A DNA stretch of 64,000 nucleotides from Plasmodium malariae. Its lineage: Eukaryota > Apicomplexa > Aconoidasida > Haemosporida > Plasmodiidae. Numbering within the stretch: the first letter of the stretch is position 1; the number at the start of each line of letters is the position of its first letter. The notes beneath the pieces were generated by a model. The model did not search any database. It saw only the letters and a program-made list of their open reading frames with translations, and had not been told where the DNA came from. Position numbers and translations under genes: made by a program. The stretch covers positions 799,501-863,500 of the forward strand of contig NC_041777.1 of the NCBI RefSeq assembly GCF_900090045.1, read 5' to 3'. Positions 1 through 10,315 of the stretch are shown here, in pieces.

Positions 1-2190
1 TCTCTTTGCAGAAATAAAGAAAAAAAAAAAAATAAAATAAATAAATTAATTAAACACAACAAAATGACAAAACAACAAAATGACAAAACAACAAAATGAC
101 AAAACAACAAAATGACAAAACAACAAAATGACAAAACAACAAAATGACAAAACAACAAAACGACAAAACAACAAAACGACAAAACAACAAAACGACAAAA
201 CAACAAAACGACAAAACAACAAAACGACAAAACAACAAAACGACAAAACAACAAAACGACAAAACAACAAAATGGAATGTTTTTTTTTTTTTTATTATAA
301 AGTTATGTAATGAAAATAATAAACATCTCCCAGATGTCCCAAAAGGAAAAAAGGCAGTGTTTGAAGGAAGTTGAAGTATATTGGAAAATACATTTTACGG
401 GAAAAGATAAAAATATGCACATGTGAACACATGAACACATACATGCATACATAAACGCATATATATAAATTCATATATACAAGTGCACATATACTTAAGT
501 GTGTATATATATAAGTCCATATATATATATATTTTTGTGTGTGCGCGTATGTACGTGGTTGTACGCATGCGTGTGAGCATGTTTACGTGCTGATATATGC
601 GGCCTTTTTCTATTCGCGTTCTTATGCATCTTGCAGCTACTATCAAAACTAAACCACCCGTTTATAGTAAAGTATATAGAAAGCTACATAGAGGGAGATA
701 CACTCCGAATTGTTATGAAATATTGTAAAGGTGAACAAATCTATAAATGAAAAAAGGACATATAAACCTAATTTTAGTTAAGAAAAATAATAAAATCTTC
801 ATTTTATGTTTTTAATTGTTTCTAATGATATATGAAGGTGGAGACCTATACCACTATATTCAAAATAAGAAGAAACAAAATACACCTATAAAAGAAAAGC
901 GTATATTAATTTGGTTCACTCAAATTCTAACCGCTTTAAAATTTCTTCACTCAAACCATATTTTGCACCGAGGTTAATATGCACTACTCTTCCCTGATCA
1001 GAAATGAGGAGGGGGAAAAAAGAGGCTCCGATTAGTAGCGCAAATGCGACGCATGCATGCAAATACACATACATATATACATGAATATGTACATATAGAC
1101 GTGCATATACCCGCACATATGTATATATGTACATATAGACATGTCTATACACACGTGTGCGAGTATTTGTTTGGATGCTTTTTACCGGCAGATATGAAGT
1201 CGCTGAACATTTTAATAGACAGCGACAAGAGAGTACGACTGTGCGATTTTGGAATTTCGAAGGTTTTAGAAAATACCTTAGATTATGCCAATACGTTAAT
1301 AGGTACCCCTTATTATTTAAGCCCAGAATTATGTAAAGACAAAAAATATAGCTGGCCTTCAGATGTATGGGCTACTGGTTGTCTCATTTATGAGTTAGCC
1401 ACGTTCAGAACTCCTTTCCATTCGACCAAAGGGATTCAACAGTTGTGCTACAACATAAGATATGCCCCGGTACGTGCCATAACGCGTGTCTGTGGATGTA
1501 CGCCCATACGTACATATACATATACATACAAACGTACATACAAATACATATCTTGGTATAATAGTCCGGCGGGAAACTTTTGGGAGACGTGAACATGTGT
1601 ACCCACTTTTGCTCTCTCTCTGGTTTAAATTCTTCTTTTTTTTTTTTTCCTTTTTTTTTCCTTTTGTTTTTTTCTTTTTTCGAATATACCCTTTGCAGAT
1701 ACCCGATTTGCCAAATATATACTCGAAAGAACTCAATAACATTTACAAGAGTATGCTAATAAGAGAGCCAAATTACAGAGCCACCGTTCAGCAATTATTA
1801 GTTTCTGACATTGTTCAGGTAAAACATTATAACGTCCCATAAAAAGGAAAAGGAAAAAAAAAAAAAAAAAAAAAAGGAAGAAAAAAAGAAAGAAAAAGAA
1901 AGAAACTTATATGTATAAAAATAAATTCATTTTTGCAAAAAGGTATACTCAGTAGTACCGATAAGTAGAAACCTCTTATATCAAAAATTTGTTTCTTGTT
2001 CCCAAAAAAAAAAAAAAAAACAAATTCTTAAATCGCTTAGAGACAACTAAAGATATTAATTGAAGAGAAAATAAGAGAAAAACAAAGCATGAAAAAGCCG
2101 TTAAAAGAAAAGCCCGCAATGGACAATGACAACTCGGGAGCAAACGAACAGGAAGTTAAAACACTACTACTAGATGTTATAGACACGTAA
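1..2190 (+). CDS. nek4: NIMA-related protein kinase NEK4 (5' end outside window)
   Basis: Serine/threonine kinase of the NIMA family. In rodent malaria NEK4 is expressed in female gametocytes and needed for pre-meiotic DNA replication in the zygote (family knowledge). I assembled these in-window exons by GT..AG ends and phase: 303-375, 637-730, 838-972, 1192-1469, 1699-1818, 2041-2190. The joined protein reads through the VMK lysine of subdomain II, the catalytic loop HRDMKSLN, the Mg-binding DFG, the activation segment GTPYYLSPE and DVWATGCLIYELA, and ends in a Lys/Glu-rich tail. The joins at 972/1192 (D of HRD) and 730/838 (GGDLYHY) restore canonical kinase residues, which supports them. 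The exon(s) with the start codon and glycine-rich loop must lie before position 1; bases 1-302 are then intron. About 282 residues are visible. Identification as NEK4, not another NEK, rests on recalled similarity to the P. falciparum protein. Confidence 0.88.
46..282. repeat. 16-bp minisatellite in a nek4 intron
   Basis: About 14 copies of the 16-base unit CAACAAAAYGACAAAA, with ATGAC-type copies first and ACGAC-type copies later. It lies in the intron before the exon that starts at 303. Both strands stay open in several frames only because the 16-base period avoids stop codons; these frames are not genes. Confidence 0.92.
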
Positions 2191-2428
2191 CATAATAGTT
2201 AGTGAAAATGTGAACAGCAAAATTAATTGCACATTATCCTGTGTGAGTAAATGTACGCGCATATATGCATATGTGTACATATGTATATATATGCACGTAT
2301 ATATGTATATATGCATACGCGTAACACAATCAATTTTTATGTACAGCTGAGGATTACACGGATCATATTGAGGGTTAATAGCATTATTGCAAAAATAATA
2401 ATTTTACAAGTGTCCTAATTTGAGAGAC

Positions 2429-2466
<38 letters not shown>

Positions 2467-2993
2467 CCTCTCCCCTTTTTTATTATATGATCTGTTTGCT
2501 GCGTATTTTTACATTTCACTATTCGGTTATTCTCTACATTTATTTTTCTTTTCTTGTTATTTTTTTCATCATTCTTTTTTTGTAAATACCATTTTGAATT
2601 TTTATATGAGTTAATAAAATGCATGTGTAATATCGTGTGTGCACATTGTATGTTACAGTGTGTATATATGTATGTATTTTTTTTTTAAATATCAACTGCG
2701 ATTGCAACTGCGACTGCTTAGCATAAGCGTTGGTGTTAGAATTTACTTTCATTTAATTATAAAGTATTTAAGATTGTTCGACTAAGTGCACATAATAACA
2801 AATCTGCAAAAAGGATAATTTTTTTTTTTTTTTTTTTTTTAACAAAAAATGAATTCCCTACCATATATTTTTTGTTTATTAATTTGTTAAAATAGATATG
2901 TACGTGTTCAGAATTTTTATTTTGCTTTTAAACCAATGTTTTAAAACAAGATGGTATGTTATGATTTTAAGCAAAATATATTTCTACAAATAA

Positions 2994-3031
<38 letters not shown>

Positions 3032-3267
3032 TGTCTTAATTTGTCCTTTTTTTCATACTTACTACATATCTGTTACTGAAGTTATAATGAAGACAATGTG
3101 TAATTGGATGTTCAGTATATGAAAGCACCATACGTATTTGGTTGTACATGCTTACATATATATTTTTGGATTTGCTATTATCCAAGTCCTGTTTGACTGT
3201 ATATGCGTAGTATACCTCCGCCCATGTTATATATGCCATATTTTAAGAAATATAGAGTATAAACAAA
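2191..3267. other. nek4 3' flank and spacer
   Basis: No convincing gene. It contains T-runs of more than 20 bases at about 2432-2464 and 2820-2840, an A-run at 2998-3026 and alternating purine/pyrimidine dinucleotides near 2240-2320. A short frame at 2896-2990 on the plus strand starts with ATG but has no splice or homology support. Confidence 0.6.
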
Positions 3268-3507
3268 ATGGTAATGCGCCTTTTTAATTTTTTAGGGTGC
3301 GCATGATTTCGTAGCCCTCACATAATGTTATTTGTTCACGTATACATATGTATATTTGTGCATATATATATATGTATATATATATATATGTATTTCTTCT
3401 TTTTCTATTTACAGCGAGCAAAAGACATCTTCCTAGAGCGTCCTTTTTTAAAGCACATGATTATTTTCTTTATGTGTTATGCTTGTTATAATGTTGTCGT
3501 TAACTAG
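3268..3507 (+). CDS. Tentative small spliced membrane protein
   Basis: A possible three-exon gene: ATG at 3268-3270 directly followed by a donor (GTAATG), a 15-base exon at 3296-3310 (GAHDF), and an exon at 3415-3507 preceded by a good pyrimidine tract ending TTTACAG. The last exon encodes about 30 residues with a basic/acidic start (RAKDIFLERPFLKH) and a hydrophobic C-terminal helix, like a small tail-anchored membrane protein. The 3' exon is the best supported part; the single-codon first exon and tiny second exon are inferred. I do not recognise the product. The alternative is that the 3' exon belongs to a longer gene whose first exons I have missed, or that this is chance. Confidence 0.3.
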
Positions 3508-3814
3508 TTCTAGCTATTATTCGGTAAGAAAATGCATACATTCGAAAATGCTGTGTACGAAAGAAGAGCTATATCAACTTCAACTAAATTAAGAAGAATT
3601 ATTATATTGGATTTAATTGTACCAAATTATATTACATTGTATTACATTATATTTAATTTTTTTTTTTTTTTTTTTCCCCGTTTTATATATTTTTACCATA
3701 AAAGCGATGTGTAATGCCTATTTTTTGATGACATATTTTTTATTTTATTTTATTTCCATTTTAATAGCAATGTTATGTACATGTAATAATATTACAGAAA
3801 ATTTCATATATGTA

Positions 3815-3905
3815 AATACATATACAAATACATATACAAATACATATACAAATACAAATACAAATACATATACAAATACAAATACATATACAAATACAAA
3901 TACAT
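3815..3905. repeat. ATACAAATACAT minisatellite
   Basis: Tandem six-base words ATACAA and ATACAT alternate over about 90 bases. Translated frames over it are low-complexity Tyr/Thr/Asn strings and are not believed coding. Confidence 0.85.
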
Positions 3906-4086
3906 TTGTATTCACGCATGTATATAAAATTTGCGTACGTGAAAAGGTTATGCACATTTATTCTATACATAAAAAATCTCATCTTGCGCTCATACCCTTT
4001 TTTCGGTAGAAAACATACCCTATATAATATTAAGCCCCTGCGACTAAAACTGTTTTTTAATTTTGTTTTTTGTAGTCATATATGCA

Positions 4087-4118
<32 letters not shown>

Positions 4119-4139
4119 CGTACATACATAAAACTTTCA

Positions 4140-4262
4140 TATAATACATGCATATAATACGTACATATAATACGTACACATAATACGTACATATAATACA
4201 TGCATATAATAAGTACATATAATACGTACATATAATACGTACATATAATACGTACATATAAT
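4140..4262. repeat. ATAATACGTACAT tandem repeat
   Basis: About nine imperfect copies of a 12-13 base unit ATAATACGTACAT, which contains the palindrome TACGTA. It lies between the two tentative small genes. Confidence 0.85.
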
Positions 4263-4413
4263 ATATTTATTACGTTTATATGCGAATGTAAAAAACTCAA
4301 CGCAGAAGGCAGAGCAAAAAACATATCCTCAAAAAAAAACAAAAAAAAAAATGGACTATTAATAAAATTATACAAATGATAAAGTAATTTAACTGGGTGC
4401 GTGCATTTTTATT

Positions 4414-5036
4414 ATGAAGAATTACATGCCCTCTAGGTATCCGCAGTTCTATCATTTTGGAATAAATACTACTTTTTTAAATTTATATTTTTTTATTTCC
4501 AGAATTTTAAAATATTTGTCAAATATCGCTACAGGCACAGAAATTCTAAAGTTGTAACGGTAGTACATGGTAGGATTACTACATTTTGTTTGGTTAATAA
4601 AAGAGAAAAAAAAAGAAAAATATACATACATACAAATATACGTACATATATTTATTATGTACACGCATGTATGTTACATAAGTATATACATTTATATATA
4701 CATTTATATATACATTTATATTTACATTTATATATACATTAATATATACATTTATATGTACATTTATATATACATTTATATGTACATTTATACATATATG
4801 TATATATATCTACACATACTTATGTTCAAAATGGCATAAGAAAAATGGTAGTTCCTTTTTTTTAAACGTGAAACTGCGAAATAAATGTGAGGGTAAAAAA
4901 CCATATTTTTTTTAGAGTAGAGAATTACGTTATGGCAAACAGAAAAAAATTAAAAGAGAAAAGAAAAAGTCTTAACCCAAATTATAACAAAACGAATAAA
5001 GAAAAGGAAGGTTATATTATATATGTTGTTCATTAG
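4414..5036 (+). CDS. Tentative three-exon 64-residue protein
   Basis: Exons 4414-4436, 4503-4553 and 4916-5036 join with consistent phase (7 codons plus 2 bases; 1 base plus 16 codons plus 2; 1 base plus 39 codons and a TAG stop). Acceptors are TTTCCAG and TTTTTTAG, donors GTATCC and GTAACG. The protein begins MKNYMPSR, continues [17 protein letters not shown], then has a highly basic stretch ([11 protein letters not shown]) and ends [10 protein letters not shown] do not recognise it. Intron 2 contains the 12-base repeat at 4680-4800. The third exon is also open in another frame ([11 protein letters not shown]...), so the frame is not certain. It sits about 180 bp upstream of ARP6 on the same strand, so part could be ARP6 5' UTR. 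Confidence 0.38.
4680..4800. repeat. 12-bp TTTATATATACA repeat
   Basis: About ten copies of a 12-base unit related to TTTATATATACA with TTTATATGTACA variants, inside the proposed second intron of the 4414-5036 gene. Confidence 0.85.
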
Positions 5037-5111
5037 CTAGCTTTTTTTTTTTTTTCAACTAGCCAAATAGTTGTTTTTTATTTGAATGTTGGCACCTTAT
5101 TAGTGTATAAA

Positions 5112-5149
<38 letters not shown>

Positions 5150-5213
5150 AAAAGAAAAGAAGTATAGGTGTAGGAATTGGCATAATAACTGCAGTAATCG
5201 TAATAACCTGAAC

Positions 5214-8200
5214 ATGTCAGCTCCCGTAAATATAGATATACCTAAATTAATTCTAGACAATGGAGGAGGGCTGATAAAAGGTGGAATACTTCCTAGTTAT
5301 TCCCAACTAAATGATGCATTGTTTGATGAAATTGAACCCAAATTTATTGTGCCAAATTGTGTAGGTCAAATCAGAAAAAAAAATATATTTCATATAAGTG
5401 ATAGTTGTTATAGTATATGCGAATATTTTTGTCATCGACCACATGTAGATGGGTTATTATTGGATTTAGAAATGCAAACAAAAATATGGGAAAAAATCTT
5501 TTCATGTAAACAAACCATTGGATATAAAATAAATGATATGGCTATATGTATTACTGAATCATATTTGACACCTGCATACATAAGACAAGGTGTTATAGAA
5601 TTGTTGTTTGAATATTTTAATTTTGATCAAATAGTTATAGTTTCTTCACAGACAATGCTACCATTTTCATATATTGGTTTAAATTTAGGTCAATATGATA
5701 TTTTGAATCCTCCAATTTTTAATAATGATTCATATGTAATAAAAAAAAAATACATAACGAAAAGGAGGAGAACAGGGGAAAAGACAAATAAACCTAATGT
5801 ACCGAAAAGAAGTCTTACTCCAAGGAATAGTGCAAAGGAGGAGGAGGAGCAGCAGGAGCAGCAAATGAAGGAGCAGCACGAGGAAGAGGTGGAAGAAGAA
5901 GAGGAAGATTACTTAGGAATGGATACCAATTCAGGTAGAGGTTATAATCTCCTCAAGATGGAAAGTAAAAAATCGATGGAGGGGACTAATGAATGGGAAG
6001 CCATGGATGAAATGAACAAAAGTGAGTTAAATGGGTATGAGGTGGAAAGAGAAGCGAGTAGAGAAACTAGCCGTGAAAAAACAAGAAGGGGGAATAGTCA
6101 AATGAGCAGAGAAATTAGTTGTGAAGGAAACAAAAGGGGGAACGACCAAATGAGATACGAAACGAGTTATGATATGAGTTACGATACTAGTGAATGTAAT
6201 GGGGAAGAAAACAAAATGGTACAGTACAACGACAACAGTCAGAATATTAACAATAGTGTATTAACAAATAGACATATTTTTATAAAAAACATAGAATGCT
6301 ATAATAAGTATACTTATAAAGTGTACATGAACAAAATGTATCACGGGGAGAATTGGCAAGAATATTATTTTAATTCCTTTTTTAATATGAACAGTGTTCA
6401 TAATTCTGAACAAAGTAATACACTGAATAGTTTTGTAAATAATGTATACTCAGACAGAAGTAAAATAATAAAAGGTGGAACTTACCTACCTATAAGTAAT
6501 AACAAAATAAATATTGTAAAAAGGTTATGTAGTAATAATTATATAGGAAATAATTTCTTAAATCAAGATCCTAATTTTTTATTACCTGATAAAATCGATT
6601 TATATAGAACCTATTATGATATAAATTTTAAAGATATAAATATGTTTAAAGAGTATTATAATAATAATTATATAAACAATTTTTATAATAATATTATAAA
6701 TGGCAATTATAATTTATCCTTGAGAAATCCTTGTGCTTTATACATTGATGTAGGTTATTCACATACATATATATTACCATATATTGAATATAAACTAATA
6801 GAGTATGCCACATTGAGAACAAAGGTTTCTGCATCTATTTTAAATACATATTTAAAAAATACATTATCATATAAGCATGTAAATTTAGAACACAATGAAC
6901 TACTAGTTGAAAATATTAAAGAAAGGGCATGCTACGTATCATTAGACTATGTAAAGGATTTACAAAATGAAAAGAAGCGATTAGAAGAAATAAAAAAACA
7001 AAGAATTAAGGATAAACTTAATATGAGAAAAGAAATACTAATGAAACAGTTAGAGCAGGAAAAAAATGATAATTCAAAAAAAGTTTCCTTCAAGGGAAGG
7101 GATGAATACTTGCAGATACCTCCTGTGAATGACTTTAGCAGGAGGAGTGGTCGTGACTGTGGTGAGAATGATTTGGAAAAAAGAAAAGAAAAGAACAACT
7201 CCCATAAGGAGTGTAATAGTTATAGTAGTAACAGCAACAGCAACAGCAACAGCAGTAGTGGTAGCGATAGAGATAGTGATAGGGGCAGAGATAGGGGCAG
7301 TGATAGGGGCAGTGATAGGGGCAGTGATAGGGGCAGAGATAGGGGCAGAGATAGGGGCAGAGATAGGGGCAGCAATGATAGGGGCAGTAATGATAGGGGC
7401 AGAGATAGGGGCAGAGATAGGGGCAGAGATAGGGGCAGTAATAAAGGCATTTATAGGGACAGTGTAAGTGGAAGTAGTAGCAGTGGTAGCGGTAGAGGCA
7501 GCAATAATAGTGGCAGAAGTGGCGGAGGTAAGAAGGATGGATCGGTGGAGAAAGGGGGAAATCGTGGTACAGTAACGCATAATTCAGTAAAGAATCAGAT
7601 GATAGATAAGTATTCTGAGAAGGGAAGAAATAAAGGTAAAAGAACAACAGAGATGTTAATGGGAGGAAAATCAGAGGATATGTTTCTAAATGGTAGGGAT
7701 AATAATGGCGAGTTCACAAATGAAAACCTAAACTCTCCAAGTAACAGTAGCTATGTTAACTTCGGGGTAGAACAGGACACATGTAATATGGTAAAAAATG
7801 AAAAAGATGAAGCAGAGTATACAAACAAGTATATCAGTAACAGTTGTAGTAACAACTGCAGCAGTAATGACTGCAGCAGTAACAACCGTAGTGGTAACAA
7901 CTGCAGTAGTAACAACCGTAGTGGTAACAACTGCAGCAGTAACAACCGTAGTGGTAACGACTGCAGCAGTAACAACCGTAGTGGTAATAACGTAAGGGAC
8001 GAGGAAAGGGAACAAATGAAAAAGAATAATAAGAAAAAAACGCACAAAATGACAGAGCAACATTTATTATATAAATACAAATTGCTTGACTACAATAATG
8101 CGACGAAGAGAGAAATAAATGAAGTGTTTGATACCCTTAGAGAAAATTGTACGAACGATTGTATTTATTTAGAGTCTGATTATGATTACAAGCAAGAATT

Positions 8201-8648
8201 TTCAAATTTTAAAGATGACAATATTTTTATTAATGATTTAAATGTTAAAGGTGGAAATAAACAGAAAGAAGATATTATTAATTTAACGAATGAACGAATA
8301 GGGATACCTGAGGTTTTATTTAATCCTCAAGATATAAACTTAGAGCACTGTAGCATTGTCGAACTGATATATAGGTGTATATCATTACTACCAAAAGAAA
8401 TTCAAAAATACTTTCTTTCTCAAATTTATATATCTGGTGGGTCAACAAAATTTAAAAATTTTAAGCATCGATTATATAAAGAGTTAAGAGCAATTTTCCC
8501 AACTGAATGGGAAATTAATATTTACTCACATAAGAACAGTTTGTATAGTAATTATATAGGAACATACGTTTGGTTAAGTGATCAGAATATTTATAATTAT
8601 AATGTTATCACAAGGCAACAATATTTTAATCATGGGAAAAAAACATGA
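5214..8648 (+). CDS. ARP6: Actin-related protein ARP6 with large low-complexity inserts
   Basis: ARP6 is a subunit of the SWR1-type nuclear complex that loads H2A.Z (family knowledge). Visible conserved blocks are LILDNGG near residue 12, KFIVPNC near 44, LDLEMQTKIWEKIF near 83, AICITESYLTPAYI near 110, LYIDVGYSHTYILPY near 507, RACYVSLDY near 570, ERIGIPEVLFNPQDI near 1030 and IYISGGSTKF near 1072. These align in order with human and yeast ARP6 as I recall them, which are about 400 residues; this protein is 1144. The extra length is two hydrophilic inserts, roughly residues 175-505 and 590-1010, with Arg-Asp/Ser-Gly (about 7255-7445) and Cys-Ser-Ser-Asn (about 7845-7990) repeats. I start at the ATG at 5214; an in-frame upstream ATG at 5082 would add 44 residues mostly of poly-Lys encoded by a poly(A) tract, which I regard as 5' UTR. 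Confidence 0.87.
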   Translation: MSAPVNIDIPKLILDNGGGLIKGGILPSYSQLNDALFDEIEPKFIVPNCVGQIRKKNIFHISDSCYSICEYFCHRPHVDGLLLDLEMQTKIWEKIFSCKQTIGYKINDMAICITESYLTPAYIRQGVIELLFEYFNFDQIVIVSSQTMLPFSYIGLNLGQYDILNPPIFNNDSYVIKKKYITKRRRTGEKTNKPNVPKRSLTPRNSAKEEEEQQEQQMKEQHEEEVEEEEEDYLGMDTNSGRGYNLLKMESKKSMEGTNEWEAMDEMNKSELNGYEVEREASRETSREKTRRGNSQMSREISCEGNKRGNDQMRYETSYDMSYDTSECNGEENKMVQYNDNSQNINNSVLTNRHIFIKNIECYNKYTYKVYMNKMYHGENWQEYYFNSFFNMNSVHNSEQSNTLNSFVNNVYSDRSKIIKGGTYLPISNNKINIVKRLCSNNYIGNNFLNQDPNFLLPDKIDLYRTYYDINFKDINMFKEYYNNNYINNFYNNIINGNYNLSLRNPCALYIDVGYSHTYILPYIEYKLIEYATLRTKVSASILNTYLKNTLSYKHVNLEHNELLVENIKERACYVSLDYVKDLQNEKKRLEEIKKQRIKDKLNMRKEILMKQLEQEKNDNSKKVSFKGRDEYLQIPPVNDFSRRSGRDCGENDLEKRKEKNNSHKECNSYSSNSNSNSNSSSGSDRDSDRGRDRGSDRGSDRGSDRGRDRGRDRGRDRGSNDRGSNDRGRDRGRDRGRDRGSNKGIYRDSVSGSSSSGSGRGSNNSGRSGGGKKDGSVEKGGNRGTVTHNSVKNQMIDKYSEKGRNKGKRTTEMLMGGKSEDMFLNGRDNNGEFTNENLNSPSNSSYVNFGVEQDTCNMVKNEKDEAEYTNKYISNSCSNNCSSNDCSSNNRSGNNCSSNNRSGNNCSSNNRSGNDCSSNNRSGNNVRDEEREQMKKNNKKKTHKMTEQHLLYKYKLLDYNNATKREINEVFDTLRENCTNDCIYLESDYDYKQEFSNFKDDNIFINDLNVKGGNKQKEDIINLTNERIGIPEVLFNPQDINLEHCSIVELIYRCISLLPKEIQKYFLSQIYISGGSTKFKNFKHRLYKELRAIFPTEWEINIYSHKNSLYSNYIGTYVWLSDQNIYNYNVITRQQYFNHGKKT
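7255..7445 (+). repeat. Arg-Asp-Arg-Gly / Ser-Asp coding repeat in ARP6
   Basis: About 15 units of 12 bases, GAYAGGGGCAGW, encode alternating RGSD and RGRD, with occasional insertion of an Asn codon. Copies are nearly identical at silent positions, suggesting recent slippage or unequal exchange. Frames on the other strand (Leu/Pro/Ser strings) are shadows. Confidence 0.9.
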
Positions 8649-8700
8649 ACGGGTTGGAAGTTTATATATATATATATATGTATATATGTATATATGTATA

Positions 8701-8734
<34 letters not shown>

Positions 8735-9337
8735 TTTTTTTTGCCCTTACCATGTCCATGCACGCCGGAAAATTGCATCCTTTTGCCTATGTGTAAAATA
8801 GCTCACATGGATAAGCAGTTGTGCATTTCTGGCAAGCCCGGACAGTTTTAACTTTGCTGTCTGTGTGATATCCGCACGTGTATGCGCATATATATACGTA
8901 TATGTGTGTATGTAGGTACATTTGCGCACACGTACATTCATTGCCTTTCCAGCACTACGCGAGTGTGGTATCTTGTTGTCATCCTATTCTCTTATTTTAT
9001 CAATTTTTTTGTACTTTTGAGGAACCTTTTTTCATATATTAAATAAAAATATTTAATTATTATATGGTTAAAGATAGAACACACATGGGATTAAATGGTA
9101 TTGAAATGACCTTCCCGCTTTTCCTTTTCCCCAATTTTGAATTCCACATTTTATTATAAGCAGTATGTAGATGGTATATAATGAAATAAAACAAAATGAA
9201 GAAAGATAAAATAAAGCAAAATAAAGCAAAATAAAGCAAAATAAAGCAAGATTAAGCAAGATTAAGCAAAATAAAGCAAAATAAAGTAAAATAAAGCAAG
9301 ATTAAGCAAGATTAAACAATATTAAGCAAATTAAGAT
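8649..9337. other. ARP6 / micro-gene convergent spacer
   Basis: ARP6 3' flank. It holds an (AT)n plus T18 tract at 8665-8742, alternating TATATACG words near 8885-8910, and a 10-base tandem repeat ATAAAGCAAA with GATTAAGCAA variants from about 9205 to 9330. No gene is seen. Confidence 0.7.
9205..9330. repeat. 10-bp ATAAAGCAAA repeat
   Basis: About 12 copies of ATAAAGCAAA or GATTAAGCAA end just before the proposed stop codon of the small minus-strand gene. Confidence 0.85.
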
Positions 9338-9850
9338 TCAAATAAGTCCTTTAAAAAATTGGGCCATAAAAATAGCAGCCTTGGAAAAGTTAAAACAAAA
9401 AAAGAAAGAAAAAGTGGTAGTTAAACAAATGAGATACGAAACATTGGGGGGAAATGAAACAATAAAGAAAAAAATAAAAAATAAAAATAAATAAGAAAAT
9501 AAAAAAATAAATAAGAAAATAAAAAAATAAATAAGAAAATAAAAAAATAAATAAATATATAAAGAGACGAATAAACAACTGAATAGGTAAGGAAATATGC
9601 ATCTGAATGAATACACAGAGACGTGAACATATGAATGAATTAGTAAAGAAATAAATGTATGATTGAATGAATAAATAAAACGAAAAGAAATGGGGGAAAT
9701 TCTCAAATTGGAAAATAGCTCAAATAAATTTTTAAAACGACTTTGCGTTTGTTTTGTTTTGTTTTTCTGAAAATTAAATGCTCCCATTCTTACTTCTCGT
9801 TGTACTTTAACCTGCTTTACCACATCTAGGCATTGCCTTACATTCTGTAT

Positions 9851-9887
<37 letters not shown>

Positions 9888-10312
9888 CTTCTGTTATGCG
9901 CCATATATTAGTTAAAAAATTTGGCATTATGAGTATTTGCAAGGTTCATCCACTTCGTCTACTCCATTTACCTCATCTACCTCAATTACTTCGATATCTT
10001 CTTTGTGTTTCTCTTTGATCTCAGCTTTACATTTACAGAATTATCAGTATAGAAAGGAGGGAATTGGAGGGAAAAGGGGGGAAATGCGTTCTTTCCATTT
10101 ATGCCCACTCCTGCCTGCTCAAAGAGTTATGCTTTCTTTTCCTCAGAGTCTATCTGCGGTGCCTTTTTTAGCTTGTTCTGTATGTATTCTATTATTTTCG
10201 TTTTATACATATGGTCATCAGTAGTTAGGTCTATAAAATGCGTGTTATATGCACTACCTTTAAAATTGATGATACTCAGATCGATAAAATTTTCAGGCTG
10301 TTGTTGTAACAT
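9338..10312 (-). CDS. Tentative four-exon micro-gene, 60 residues
   Basis: Minus-strand exons 10312-10258, 10024-9972, 9844-9812 and 9379-9338 join in phase into MLQQQPENFI...INFK, an acidic segment EIKEKHKEDIEVIEVDE, then NVRQCLDVVKQ and the terminal AAIFMAQFFKGLI with a TGA stop. Donors are GTAGTG, GTAAATG and GTTAAAG; the last acceptor has a long pyrimidine tract ending TTCCAAG. The total is exactly 61 codons. The first exon can instead read on without a splice to a stop at 10127 (61 residues, ending DSEEKKA), so either two isoforms exist or one model is wrong; the second acceptor (TGTAAAG) is weak. Intron 2 holds a long A-run, intron 3 a 19-base AT-rich repeat. The ATG lies 3 bp past the stop of the PIG-T-like gene on the same strand. 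Product not recognised. Confidence 0.4.
9470..9555. repeat. 19-bp A-rich repeat
   Basis: About four copies of AAAAAATAAATAAGAAAAT in a proposed intron of the small minus-strand gene. Confidence 0.8.
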
Positions 10313-10315
10313 ATA

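Noticed and set aside
50..374. Open frames of 60-76 codons on both strands over the first array
   Set aside because: They exist only because the 16-base unit lacks stop codons; the region is a nek4 intron.
5082..5213. Upstream in-frame ATG for ARP6
   Set aside because: It would add a poly-Lys leader encoded by a poly(A) tract; the conserved protein begins at the Met at 5214.
7074..8080. Several 100- to 170-codon minus-strand frames opposite ARP6
   Set aside because: Leu/Pro/Ser, Ala/Pro/Ile and Val/Thr strings are reverse-strand shadows of the ARP6 coding repeats.
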